A DNA stretch of 38,548 bases from contig JABFXY010000220.1 in assembly GCA_013361525.1 (NCBI GenBank), positions 1-38,548 on the forward strand, given 5' to 3'. Below the pieces are notes generated by a model that saw only the letters and a list, made by a program, of their open reading frames with translations, did not search any database and was not told the DNA's origin. Numbering within the stretch: the first letter of the stretch is position 1; the number at the start of each line of letters is the position of its first letter. Position numbers and translations under genes: made by a program. Below are positions 1-7,090 of the stretch, in pieces. This stretch comes from Polyangiaceae bacterium. Its GTDB lineage: Bacteria; Myxococcota_A; Polyangia; Polyangiales; Polyangiaceae.

Positions 1-494
1 ACTACGGCGCCGGCAAGGGCAAGATCGGCGACCTCAACGTCGGCGGTGGCGGAAAGGGCGAGTTCACCCCAGGCGCCGGCGGCGCGGGCGGTATCTCCGG
101 CGCGGGCAACACCGGCAAGGGCGAGAAGACGGGCGACGCCGGTGTCGCGAAGAAGACCGAGGGGCCGAAGGGCAACGCCTCGATCGGCGGCGCGTCGGTT
201 TCGGGTGGCTCGGTCGGCAACGCGGGCGCGGTCGTCGCCGGCATGGCCGCAGGCTTCCGCCGCTGCTACCAGCGCGGTCTCGCCGAAGACCCGAACATGA
301 AGGGCTCGGTTCGCATCACGGCGAAGATCGGCCCGAACGGTGAGGTTCTCAGCGCGAGCCCCGCGGGCGGCGGTGGCCTCTCCGGCACGGTCACGAGCTG
401 CGTCGCGGGCGTGGTATCGAGCCGCACCTTCGACAAACCCGAAGGCGGCGGCGCGACGATCGTCATCCCGGTGTCGTTCTTCCCCCAGCAGTAA
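1..494 (+). CDS. AgmX/PglI C-terminal domain protein (partial, 5' end missing)
   Basis: The reading frame is open from the left edge and stops at TAA 492-494, so only the C-terminal 163 or so residues are present. The first 75 residues are a Gly-rich, low-complexity linker with Lys and Asn. The last 80 form a compact domain containing FRRCYQRGL, an invariant-looking GSV and IGPNGEV stretch, a second Cys and the ending VIPVSFFPQQ. That matches the AgmX/PglI C-terminal (TonB-C-like) domain common in myxobacterial envelope proteins, where two Cys are usual. In the family this domain is periplasmic and the missing N-terminus often carries a membrane anchor or a forkhead, GYF or zinc module; which one is present here cannot be seen. 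A role in gliding or envelope coupling is only a family-level guess. Confidence 0.85.
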   Translation, partial: YGAGKGKIGDLNVGGGGKGEFTPGAGGAGGISGAGNTGKGEKTGDAGVAKKTEGPKGNASIGGASVSGGSVGNAGAVVAGMAAGFRRCYQRGLAEDPNMKGSVRITAKIGPNGEVLSASPAGGGGLSGTVTSCVAGVVSSRTFDKPEGGGATIVIPVSFFPQQ

Positions 495-509
495 GGTCGA
501 TTCGGGTCA

Positions 510-540
510 CGCGGCGGCGCTGAGCTCAGACGCCGCCGCG
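510..540 (+). terminator. Strong hairpin after the AgmX-like gene
   Basis: A perfect 10-bp GC stem (CGCGGCGGCG at 510-519 with CGCCGCCGCG at 531-540) encloses a self-complementary CTGAGCTCAG. It begins 15 nt after the stop codon. The following TCTGCTTTGT is only weakly T-rich, so it is a likely but not textbook intrinsic terminator. Confidence 0.65.
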
Positions 541-783
541 TCTGCTTTGTGCTAGCGACGGTCTTCTCCGGTCACGCACTCGAGGAAACCAGTGCGATCT
601 CCTCGCGCCGAGGCAATTTGCGGCAAGCGACGCGAAGCTAGGATGGGCTAGGATGAATCCTGCTGTTGGGACGACGCATTGAACGAAGCTCACCTCCGCT
701 GCACCCGACCAGTTTGTTTCCCATCGTCCGCGCTCCATTTCCGCAAGGCGGGGAGCGTACGGACGGAATCCCCGGCGTCCGCG

Positions 784-813
784 TTGACAGTGCGGGCGAC
801 CGATAGCTAGGCT
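784..813 (+). promoter_or_regulatory. Sigma70-type promoter candidate
   Basis: TTGACA at 784-789 is an exact -35 consensus. TAGGCT at 808-813, 18 bp downstream, fits a degenerate -10. Transcription would begin near 820, a few bases before the GGAGGG ribosome binding site (827-832) and ATG 838. Confidence 0.55.
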
Positions 814-837
814 TCAACGACTCTTCGGAGGGCCTCG

Positions 838-1419
838 ATGGACCGCGCAAAGAAGCTTCGCCTCGCCGCTGTTGCGATATTTACGTTGGCGGTCGGCCAC
901 GGCGTAGCTGTTGCCCAAGGGACCACACCGGCCCCGCCGGCTCCGGACCCGAATGCCGGCCTGCAGCGCCAGGTGACCCTGTCTCCCCAAGAACAGCTGA
1001 CGCAGGCAGACGCCGACCTTGCCCGGATGGAGCAAGCGCGGTCGAACGTGCGCCGCCAGCTGATGGAAGCGCGGGAGCAGCGGGACGTCGTGAAGACGCT
1101 CTGTCTCAACGACAAACTCACACAGATGAACGTCGCCATCACCTCGGCCTCGGAGCGTCGCGATTCGCTCGCCGCCGCCGTGAAGCGCGGCGACACGGAT
1201 CTCGCGACGCACGACTTCACGATCTTGAGCGTCCTCCGGCAGCGGTCGGACCAGCTCTCGACGGAGGCGAACCAGTGCGTCGGCGAGGAGGTCGGCGTGG
1301 TCGGCGTCTCCGACGTGAAGGTCACGATCGACAAGGATCTGCCGCAAGAAGATCCGTCGGAGTATCCGAACTTCACCATCGTCGCGGAGCCGCCCGGCTG
1401 CGCGAGCTGCTTTCAGTGA
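838..1419 (+). CDS. Secreted hypothetical protein, probable coiled coil
   Basis: This 193-residue protein starts at ATG 838, supported by GGAGGG five bases upstream. Residues 1-26 form a Sec signal peptide (KK n-region, hydrophobic core, cleavage near VAVA-Q). A Pro/Ala-rich stretch follows, then about residues 45-125 are charged and heptad-like (QLTQADADLARMEQ onward), suggesting a helical coiled coil. One Cys lies in the helical part, one near residue 149, and a GCASC motif sits at the C-terminus, compatible with disulfides in the periplasm. I do not recognise a named family. It lies directly upstream of an outer-membrane barrel and an OPX lipoprotein, so a periplasmic accessory role in the same export process is possible, but a terminator-like hairpin separates it from them. 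Confidence 0.75.
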   Translation: MDRAKKLRLAAVAIFTLAVGHGVAVAQGTTPAPPAPDPNAGLQRQVTLSPQEQLTQADADLARMEQARSNVRRQLMEAREQRDVVKTLCLNDKLTQMNVAITSASERRDSLAAAVKRGDTDLATHDFTILSVLRQRSDQLSTEANQCVGEEVGVVGVSDVKVTIDKDLPQEDPSEYPNFTIVAEPPGCASCFQ

Positions 1420-1462
1420 CCGAGCCATCGGCAAACATGCTCGAAGGCAACATGGTTGAAGG

Positions 1463-1501
1463 CGGCGCGGTCCCGAGCTAAACGGTACCGCCGTGATTTT
1501 T
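1463..1501 (+). terminator. Probable intrinsic terminator
   Basis: CGG-cg-CGGT (1463-1471) pairs with ACCGCCG (1487-1493) across a 15-nt loop with a 2-nt bulge, and a run of five T follows at 1497-1501. It lies 44 nt after the stop of the secreted protein gene, suggesting the barrel gene has its own promoter. Confidence 0.5.
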
Positions 1502-1608
1502 GGTGGTGAGGAAGCTCCACACCCCATCACCTTCGAACGGGGCATGCGCTGTCATCGCGAGGCGCGGCCCTGGTGCAGTCGACGAGCCTTATCAGCGATC
1601 GAGTAGGC

Positions 1609-2928
1609 ATGAGTCGATCACTTCCCTTCGCGACCGTCGTCCTCCTAGCGATAGCCATCCCAAACGTCTCCTGGGCGCAAACGCAGCCCTGGCTCGAGGA
1701 CAGGCGGTATACCGAGGGTCCCGGCATTCAAGTCGGTGACTTCGAGCTCCATCCCGGCGTCGCCGCGGAGTTCGGCTACGACTCGAACTATTTCTATCGT
1801 AGCAACGACGAGGATCCCATCGGCACCCTGCGCCTTCGGATCACGCCCTCGTTCTCCGTCTCCACCCTGGGCCTCCAGCGTCGCGAGCCGGGGACCCCGC
1901 CGCCTTGGGTGCAGTTCCGTGCGGGCATCCACGCCACCTACGACGAGTTCTTCCCGGTCTCCGGCAGCGAGGCCGGCCAGGACGAGATGCGAGACCAGCG
2001 GAATGTCGGCGGTCGCGCCGACTTCCAGGTCGACTTTGCCCCGGGCCGCGTCGTGTTCGGCAACGTACACGGCGGCGTCACCCGCGCCATCGAGGCCTCG
2101 AACACCGGGCAACAGGCGGAGAGCTTCAACCGCGTCATCCCGGACGGCGGCGCCGAGATCGGGTTTGCCCCCGGCGGCGGCCTGTTCGACTGGCGCTTCG
2201 GCTACAACTTCACTGGGACCTTCTTCGAGAGCTCCGCGTTCACGAACCTCAACAACTTCAACCACGAGTTCACGACGCGTGGTCGATGGCGGTTCCTTCC
2301 GCGATCCGCGCTGACGTTCGACGGGCGCTTCTCGATCATCGACTACCCGGATCCGGTCGACAAAACCGACTCGCATCCGATGCGCGCGCGCCTCGGCTAC
2401 AACGGCCTCATCACGAACTCGTTCGCGTTGCTCGTCATGGGCGGTTGGGGCGCGAGCTTTTACACGCCCACCCCGCAAGAGGACTTCGACAGCTTCATCG
2501 GACAAGCCGAGGTGAAGTGGCTCATCACGCCTTCCCCGGCGATGGATCCACAAGCTGCGTCGCTCTCGCTCTCTTCGCTCGCAGCCGGCTTCTTCCGGGA
2601 CTTCGCCGACAGCTACATCGGCACGTACGAGGAGATCGACCGCGGCTACGTGAAGTTCTCGTACATGTTCGCGGGCCGTTTCCTGCTCGTCGTGGACGGC
2701 GGCGTCGCGGCGGTCATCCACCCCGACATTCCCGACCTCCTCCCCGACGGCAACACTGCCGTTCGCGTCGACGCGTCGGTGTTTGGCGAGTATAGATTCT
2801 TCGACTTCTTCGGTGTGAACGCCACCGTTCGGTACGACACCAACATCACGGATGCGGTCCTCACCGACGGCGAAGAGCTTCAGTGGCAGCGGTTTCAGGC
2901 ATATCTAGGCGCTCGGTTGATGTGGTGA
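1609..2928 (+). CDS. Outer-membrane beta-barrel protein, Wzp-like polysaccharide porin
   Basis: With ATG 1609 the product has 439 residues and begins with a clean signal peptide (MSRSLPFATVV... cleavage near SWAQ). A GTG at 1573 would add 12 residues that weaken the signal. The mature part is made of alternating polar/hydrophobic strands rich in aromatics, with many short D/N/G turns, and ends in LMW, the terminal aromatic residue typical of barrel insertion. The next gene encodes a short OPX lipoprotein whose start lies close to this stop. In Myxococcus xanthus, short OPX proteins (WzaX/S/B) lack their own membrane-spanning helix and work with separate barrels (WzpX/S/B). This pair has that layout, so I infer an export porin for exopolysaccharide, spore coat or a related polymer. 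No Wzx, Wzy or PCP gene is in the window. Confidence 0.75.
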   Translation: MSRSLPFATVVLLAIAIPNVSWAQTQPWLEDRRYTEGPGIQVGDFELHPGVAAEFGYDSNYFYRSNDEDPIGTLRLRITPSFSVSTLGLQRREPGTPPPWVQFRAGIHATYDEFFPVSGSEAGQDEMRDQRNVGGRADFQVDFAPGRVVFGNVHGGVTRAIEASNTGQQAESFNRVIPDGGAEIGFAPGGGLFDWRFGYNFTGTFFESSAFTNLNNFNHEFTTRGRWRFLPRSALTFDGRFSIIDYPDPVDKTDSHPMRARLGYNGLITNSFALLVMGGWGASFYTPTPQEDFDSFIGQAEVKWLITPSPAMDPQAASLSLSSLAAGFFRDFADSYIGTYEEIDRGYVKFSYMFAGRFLLVVDGGVAAVIHPDIPDLLPDGNTAVRVDASVFGEYRFFDFFGVNATVRYDTNITDAVLTDGEELQWQRFQAYLGARLMW

Positions 2929-2987
2929 CGAGCTCGTCCGAGCGCGTTGCGCCGTCGAGGATGGCGCGCGGCGCTCGGGTGGCGGCG

Positions 2988-3632
2988 ATGACGCTCGAGC
3001 GCGGCCGATCGGTCGTGCTTCGTGCGTCGCTGCTGATGCTCGTGGCCCTCTTGTTCGGCGCGTTCGTACTCGGCTGCAACAACGGTCCCGCACGTCCGCC
3101 GAATCTGCCGAAGCCGATCAACTTCACGACGCTCGGCATCGGCGACGTCCTCGAGATTCGCATCGTCGGCGCCCGCTTCGGCGGGGCGAAAGACCTGCCG
3201 AGCGAGTACAAGGTCGCGCCTGACGGCACGGTGAACCTGCCGTTCATCGGGGCAACGACGATCGTCGACCTCGAGCCGAACGAGATCGAAGGGGTCGTAC
3301 GGCAGAAGTTGATCGACGGGGATTTCTACACGAACCCCCAAGTCAGCGTCGTCGTACGGGGGTACTTCTCGAAGCGCGTCAGCATCATCGGCCAGGTGAA
3401 GAAGCCGGACTCATATCCGCTCGAGTCGGGCATGGGGCTCGCGAAGCTCATCTCGCTCGCGGGTGGGTTCACAGACATCGCCGACGACGGCAACATCATC
3501 ATCCAGCGCAAGACGAAGGATGGAAAGGTCGCAGTCGACGCCGTCGATTTCGACGACATCCGCGACGGGCGCATCGGCGACGTGCTCCTGCAAGCAGGGG
3601 ACTACGTCGAGGTGAAGAAGAGCCCGATCTGA
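2988..3632 (+). CDS. Short OPX (Wza-like) polysaccharide export lipoprotein
   Basis: The frame is open from GTG 2883 and also offers GTG 2925 (overlapping the barrel stop as GTGA) and ATG 2961. I prefer ATG 2988 because it gives a compact lipoprotein signal with lipobox VLGC (Cys30) and a purine-rich GGGTGGCGG just upstream. The 214-residue product has the polysaccharide export (PES) domain at about 44-125 (LGIGDVLEIRI, YKVAPDGTVNLPFIG) and one SLBB domain at about 130-185 (VSIIGQVKKPDSYPL). It stops soon after SLBB at VEVKKSPI and lacks the C-terminal amphipathic helix that forms the outer-membrane pore in E. coli Wza. That is the short OPX class that needs a partner barrel, and a candidate barrel is encoded immediately upstream. 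Translational coupling is likely. Confidence 0.85.
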   Translation: MTLERGRSVVLRASLLMLVALLFGAFVLGCNNGPARPPNLPKPINFTTLGIGDVLEIRIVGARFGGAKDLPSEYKVAPDGTVNLPFIGATTIVDLEPNEIEGVVRQKLIDGDFYTNPQVSVVVRGYFSKRVSIIGQVKKPDSYPLESGMGLAKLISLAGGFTDIADDGNIIIQRKTKDGKVAVDAVDFDDIRDGRIGDVLLQAGDYVEVKKSPI

Positions 3633-3645
3633 GGCGGTTCGCGCA

Positions 3646-3678
3646 TCGGGCCCGCGGCACTACGCCGAACGGGCCCGA
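3646..3678. terminator. Hairpin between convergent genes
   Basis: TCGGGCCCG (3646-3654) pairs perfectly with CGGGCCCGA (3670-3678); an inner CGGC/GCCG pair extends the stem. It fills the 54-nt gap between two convergent stop codons, so it could terminate both transcripts. There is no T-run on either side. Confidence 0.6.
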
Positions 3679-3686
3679 GAGCCAGC

Positions 3687-4451
3687 TCAGTTCTTTCGCG
3701 CGAGGTCCCAGTGCCGCGGCGTCGCGTCCGGTGACGCCGGGGGCTTGATCTTCAACATGCTGAGCGCGACCTCGCGCACGCGGCCGTCGCGCTCTTGTTG
3801 GAGGCGAAGTCGCTCGCCGTCGCTGAAGAGGACGGTGCATCGCCCGAACGCGAAGTGGGTCACGACGTCTCCTTCCTCGGGGTAGTGGAAGACCTCGTCG
3901 TCGGTGTCGCGCACGATCGGGCGCTTCGGAAGGGCGGGGGCGGGCGTCGAGACGCTGGTGATGCTGCCCAGGGAAGGCATCGGCAGGCCTGGGGACGACG
4001 GGGCGGGGGGCGGAGGAGGCGGCGCTTGCAGGCGCGACTCCACGACGGCGGGAGGTGGTGTCGGTGACAACGGCGGTGACGGCTGTCGGCTCACGTTGGG
4101 CAGCGCCGCGCCGACACGCAGCGTGGTCGTGACGACGAGCGCGCTCGCGAGCAACCCACCGATGTGTTGTGGACCCGCCGCCGAGTCGCGCGCGAGCAGC
4201 GCATAGAGATCGCCGCGGGGCGAGCCGCGTAGTGTCACGAGATCCCACGTGCCCGCGAGCCGGCGCTCGAAGCGTCCCCCGGCATCCGACTGGGTCAACA
4301 CGACCGGATCGCGAACCTCACCGTACCCCTCGACCCACGCTGGATCGGGGAAGGGACCGTCGAGCTCTCGGACCAGGGAGACCAGCTCTGCGCCTGCGTT
4401 CGGCGTCCACGTGGCCCAACCCCAAAGCTCGCTCGTTTCGATGTTCTTCAT
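3687..4451 (-). CDS. PPC/DUF296-like domain protein with C-terminal CarD-like module
   Basis: This 254-residue protein has three parts. Residues 1-110 resemble the PPC (DUF296) fold: a GYGEV segment, then WDLVTLRG and the GGLLASALVVTTTLRV strand that replaces the usual GGHL signature. Residues 115-175 are a Pro-rich linker. Residues 188-254 contain GDVVTHFAFGRCTVLFSDG and a VREVALSML strand, ending in RHWDLARKN. This resembles a small barrel module (GD-x-V-x-H-FG-x-C) found at the end of many delta-proteobacterial PPC proteins. PPC proteins bind DNA or nucleotides in some lineages; the function here is unknown. The gene starts 11 nt after the OmpA-like stop, so the two are probably co-transcribed. 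The family call is by eye and moderate. Confidence 0.65.
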   Translation of the reverse strand: MKNIETSELWGWATWTPNAGAELVSLVRELDGPFPDPAWVEGYGEVRDPVVLTQSDAGGRFERRLAGTWDLVTLRGSPRGDLYALLARDSAAGPQHIGGLLASALVVTTTLRVGAALPNVSRQPSPPLSPTPPPAVVESRLQAPPPPPPAPSSPGLPMPSLGSITSVSTPAPALPKRPIVRDTDDEVFHYPEEGDVVTHFAFGRCTVLFSDGERLRLQQERDGRVREVALSMLKIKPPASPDATPRHWDLARKN

Positions 4452-4462
4452 AGCTCCTTGCG

Positions 4463-6421
4463 TTACTCACTGTGATCGTTCGAGCGGATGAGACTCAGCT
4501 CGATCTGCGGGGCGTCTGCGGCGCGTTTGGCCGTCAGATCGCCGCTCGCAGCGGTGATTCGACGTTCGGGGAAACCCGCGTTCGCGAGCGCCTTCTTGAC
4601 GGCGGCAGCTCGACGGAGCCCCAGCGCTTCGCCGCCGGGATCGGTCGGCTTGTCCGGGTATCCCTCCACGATGATGACGATGTCTTCGCCACGACCCTTC
4701 GCGAGCCGCGCGACGAGCGCGATTCGTTTCTCGAGGTCCGGCGAGAGGTCGGCGCTCTTCGCCTTGAACTTGAGCGGTGCGTCGATGCCGACGCGAAGAT
4801 CGGGGCCGATTCGAACGAGGCTCTTCGAGTTCGGCTCTGGGCAGCCGTCGTCGTCGGTGACACCGTCGAGCGTCTCTGCCTCGGTCGGGCATTTGTCCGA
4901 GCCGTCGAGGACGCCGTCGAGATCGTTGTCGGGATCGGGGCAGCCGTCGTCGTCGGCAAAGCCGTCCTTATCCTCGATTTGCCCCTGGCACTTGTCCTTC
5001 TCGTCCGGCGTGCCGTCTCCGTCGTTGTCGGGATCGGGGCAGCCGTCGGTGTCGTTGTAACCGTCCTTGTCCTCGGCCCCCGTCGGGCAGGTGTCGGACA
5101 CGTCGGGGATGCCGTCGTGATCGTCGTCGGTGTCGGGACAGCCGTCGCTGTCGTCGACGCGATCTTTGTCCTCGGGCAAGTTGCGGCACTGATCTTCTTC
5201 GTCGGGGATGCCGTCGCGATCGTCGTCGAGGTCGGGGCATCCGTCGTCGTCTTTGAAGCCGTCGACCGTCTCCGCCTCGTCGCGACATCGATCCTGAGCG
5301 TCGAGGATCCGGTCGCCGTCGTTGTCGGGATCGAGGCATCCGTCGTCGTCTTTGAAGCCGTCGCGATCTTCGCGAGCTCCGGGGCACTGATCGTTGCGAT
5401 CGAGCACGCCGTCGCCGTCGGAGTCGAGCCCGAGGGGTGCGTAGCCGATCGTGAAGAGGACACGCGCTTGCGGCGATGTGGCCGCGAACGACGTCAGTGG
5501 AATCGCCGTGCCCGCTCCGGCCTGCACGAACACGTCACCCGCGAAGAACGGCGCGGCGCGCACCGACGCCGACCACTCCGCAGGGACGAGCGGTCCCGAG
5601 GCTTCCGACTGCTCCGCGACGACGGGCAGCGCCCAAGCCTCCGCGCTCGCCGACAGTCCGATGGGCTCGTAGATGCGCACGTTCAAGCCGAGTGACGTGG
5701 TGATCTGCGTCCCCCACGTGTCTTCGCCGAGGTCCTCCTCGCCGCGAATACGAGCGCCGACCTCTGCGGCTGCCTCGAAGCGATCGAAGCGATAGCTCGC
5801 CGTGACCGCGGGCACGTACGTTCCACCGCGCGAGCCGGCGAACGCCTCACCGTCGCCGAGCGGAGCGGCGATCTCGAAGCGGCCGAGCAGTGCGAAGCCG
5901 TTCGCGCTTTCGGTTCGTTCGCGCTCGACGATCGAGACGGCGACGCCGAGTCGCGGATCGCGAATCGCGCTCCGCGACAGCGTCTCGTCCGAGCCGGCCG
6001 TCGCGGAATAACCCGCGCCGTCTTGGTAGAAAGTGACCGGCGCGGCGAGCGTCATCTCCACGCGATCGGTGATCCCGAGCGCGAAGAGGAACGTCGCGTC
6101 GAGCGCGTTGTCGACGACGAACACCTCGCGCGGCTCGGTCGACGGACCCGGCAGATTGAGGCGGTAAGGCCGGCGCAAGTAGCTCACCGCGGCGCCGAAC
6201 GAGAGCTCGCCGGCCGCAGTCGTTTGCGAAGGGCCGGTGCCGAAGAAGCGCGTGTTGCCGGGCCGTGCCCACAAGCCGTCGACGTCGATGCACGGCGAGA
6301 ACCCGTCGACGTTTTCGCAGTCGTCGGCGTGCGCAGCGAGGCTCGCGGTCGTGCAGACGACGAACGCGCACGCAGCGGTCAGAAAGAACGGCGCCTTACG
6401 CGCGGGCGATTGCCGCCGCAT
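4463..6421 (-). CDS. OmpA family protein with thrombospondin type 3 repeats
   Basis: The 652-residue product starts at ATG 6421 with a signal peptide (cleavage near AHA-DD). Residues about 50-330 look like a beta-rich outer-membrane domain ending in SPQARVLFTIGYAPLG. About 330-528 hold six Asp-rich TSP3 units of the form DxDxDGxxDxxDxC...DGCPDP, expected to bind calcium and form a stiff periplasmic spacer. The last 110 residues are an OmpA-like domain. The two residues usually needed for peptidoglycan binding, an Asp (GYPD) and an Arg (LRRAAAV) 14 positions on, are kept, but the final NRRV-like segment is replaced by APQIELSL. This architecture is common in myxobacteria and links outer membrane to cell wall. 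It is the first gene of a two-gene operon and diverges from maf 51 nt away. Confidence 0.9.
   Translation of the reverse strand: MRRQSPARKAPFFLTAACAFVVCTTASLAAHADDCENVDGFSPCIDVDGLWARPGNTRFFGTGPSQTTAAGELSFGAAVSYLRRPYRLNLPGPSTEPREVFVVDNALDATFLFALGITDRVEMTLAAPVTFYQDGAGYSATAGSDETLSRSAIRDPRLGVAVSIVERERTESANGFALLGRFEIAAPLGDGEAFAGSRGGTYVPAVTASYRFDRFEAAAEVGARIRGEEDLGEDTWGTQITTSLGLNVRIYEPIGLSASAEAWALPVVAEQSEASGPLVPAEWSASVRAAPFFAGDVFVQAGAGTAIPLTSFAATSPQARVLFTIGYAPLGLDSDGDGVLDRNDQCPGAREDRDGFKDDDGCLDPDNDGDRILDAQDRCRDEAETVDGFKDDDGCPDLDDDRDGIPDEEDQCRNLPEDKDRVDDSDGCPDTDDDHDGIPDVSDTCPTGAEDKDGYNDTDGCPDPDNDGDGTPDEKDKCQGQIEDKDGFADDDGCPDPDNDLDGVLDGSDKCPTEAETLDGVTDDDGCPEPNSKSLVRIGPDLRVGIDAPLKFKAKSADLSPDLEKRIALVARLAKGRGEDIVIIVEGYPDKPTDPGGEALGLRRAAAVKKALANAGFPERRITAASGDLTAKRAADAPQIELSLIRSNDHSE
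4838..5430 (-). repeat. Six tandem TSP3-coding repeats of about 105 bp
   Basis: In-frame repeats encode the six calcium-binding TSP3 units of the OmpA-like protein. Each carries two Cys (DxC and DGC) that could pair within or between units. The repeated GTCGTCGTCGG-like sequence on the plus strand creates long spurious open frames. Confidence 0.85.
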
Positions 6422-6472
6422 CCGGCCTCGTGGTCTAGCAAAGCGCGCGGCCGTGAGCTATCGGAGAAACGC

Positions 6473-7090
6473 TTGTCGACGCTCCTTCTGTCGCATTCTT
6501 CGCCCCTCCATCTCGCATCGGGCTCGCCCCGACGGCGCGAGCTGCTCGAATCCGTGGGGATCCCGCTCGTCGTCCGTGCCGCGGCGGTGGATGAGGACGC
6601 TCACGCAGGCGAGCGCCCCGACGCATACTTGCAACGTATCGCTCGTGCGAAGCTCGAAGCCGCGCTCTCGGTGAAGCCGTCCGATGCGGCCGCGACGCTC
6701 GTCGCCGACACCATCGTCGTGTGCGACGGAGCGATGCTCGGCAAACCGCGCGATCGGGACGACGCCATCGACATCGTGCGGCGTTTGTCGGGACGTGCAC
6801 ACGAGGTCGAGACGCGCTTTCTCATCGCGACACGCGAAAACCAAGAGCCCCGCGGGGCGAGCGTGACGACGCGCGTCTTCGTTCGCGCGCTCTCAGCGGC
6901 GTGGATCGAGCGCTACGCCGACACGAAAGAGGGCTTCGACAAGGCCGGTTCGTACGCGGTCCAAGGCATCTTCGCCTTCGCGATCGAGCGGATCGAGGGC
7001 TCGTACACGAACGTCGTCGGTTTGCCGCTCTGCGAGGTCGTGCGGACCTTCGACGAGCTCGGCATGATTCCGCGGTTTCTCGAGCCGTGA
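6473..7090 (+). CDS. maf: Maf family nucleotide pyrophosphatase
   Basis: Start is TTG 6473, six bases after GGAG (6463-6466); upstream sequence in this frame has no Maf similarity. The 205-residue product shows the Maf signature LASGSPRRRELL near the N-terminus, the VADTIVV strand with the metal and general-base Asp, GKPRD, RRLSGRAHEV and the late DKAGSYAVQG loop. Maf proteins hydrolyse non-canonical or modified nucleoside triphosphates (dTTP, UTP, m7GTP or pseudo-UTP depending on subgroup) and are cytosolic house-cleaning enzymes. The subgroup is not decided here. The stop overlaps the GTG start of the next gene (GTGA), so the two are translationally coupled. Confidence 0.92.
   Translation: MSTLLLSHSSPLHLASGSPRRRELLESVGIPLVVRAAAVDEDAHAGERPDAYLQRIARAKLEAALSVKPSDAAATLVADTIVVCDGAMLGKPRDRDDAIDIVRRLSGRAHEVETRFLIATRENQEPRGASVTTRVFVRALSAAWIERYADTKEGFDKAGSYAVQGIFAFAIERIEGSYTNVVGLPLCEVVRTFDELGMIPRFLEP

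Larger units (their letters stand above)
495..837. other. Intergenic region of 343 bp
   Basis: No convincing gene is seen. The stretch holds a strong hairpin just after the upstream stop (510-540), a short direct repeat GCTAGGATG at 637-645 and 647-655, and a promoter-like TTGACA/TAGGCT pair close to the next gene. Short minus-strand frames here have no ribosome binding site and no recognisable protein. Confidence 0.6.

Noticed and set aside
1645..2721. 358-codon open frame on the minus strand opposite the barrel gene
   Set aside because: Arg/Glu/Val-rich composition typical of the antisense of a high-GC gene, no ribosome binding site and no recognisable domain; the plus-strand frame has a signal peptide and barrel features.
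4838..5430. Regular repeats considered as a CRISPR array
   Set aside because: Repeats are imperfect, in frame and encode TSP3 calcium-binding units.
4472..5695. 407-codon plus-strand frame across the TSP3 region
   Set aside because: It is the antisense of Asp-rich repeats and reads as low-complexity Val/Ala runs; the minus-strand OmpA protein explains the DNA.
6023..6472. Upstream in-frame extension of Maf
   Set aside because: The extra 150 residues lie opposite the OmpA gene, are Arg-rich and share nothing with Maf; TTG 6473 has a proper ribosome binding site.
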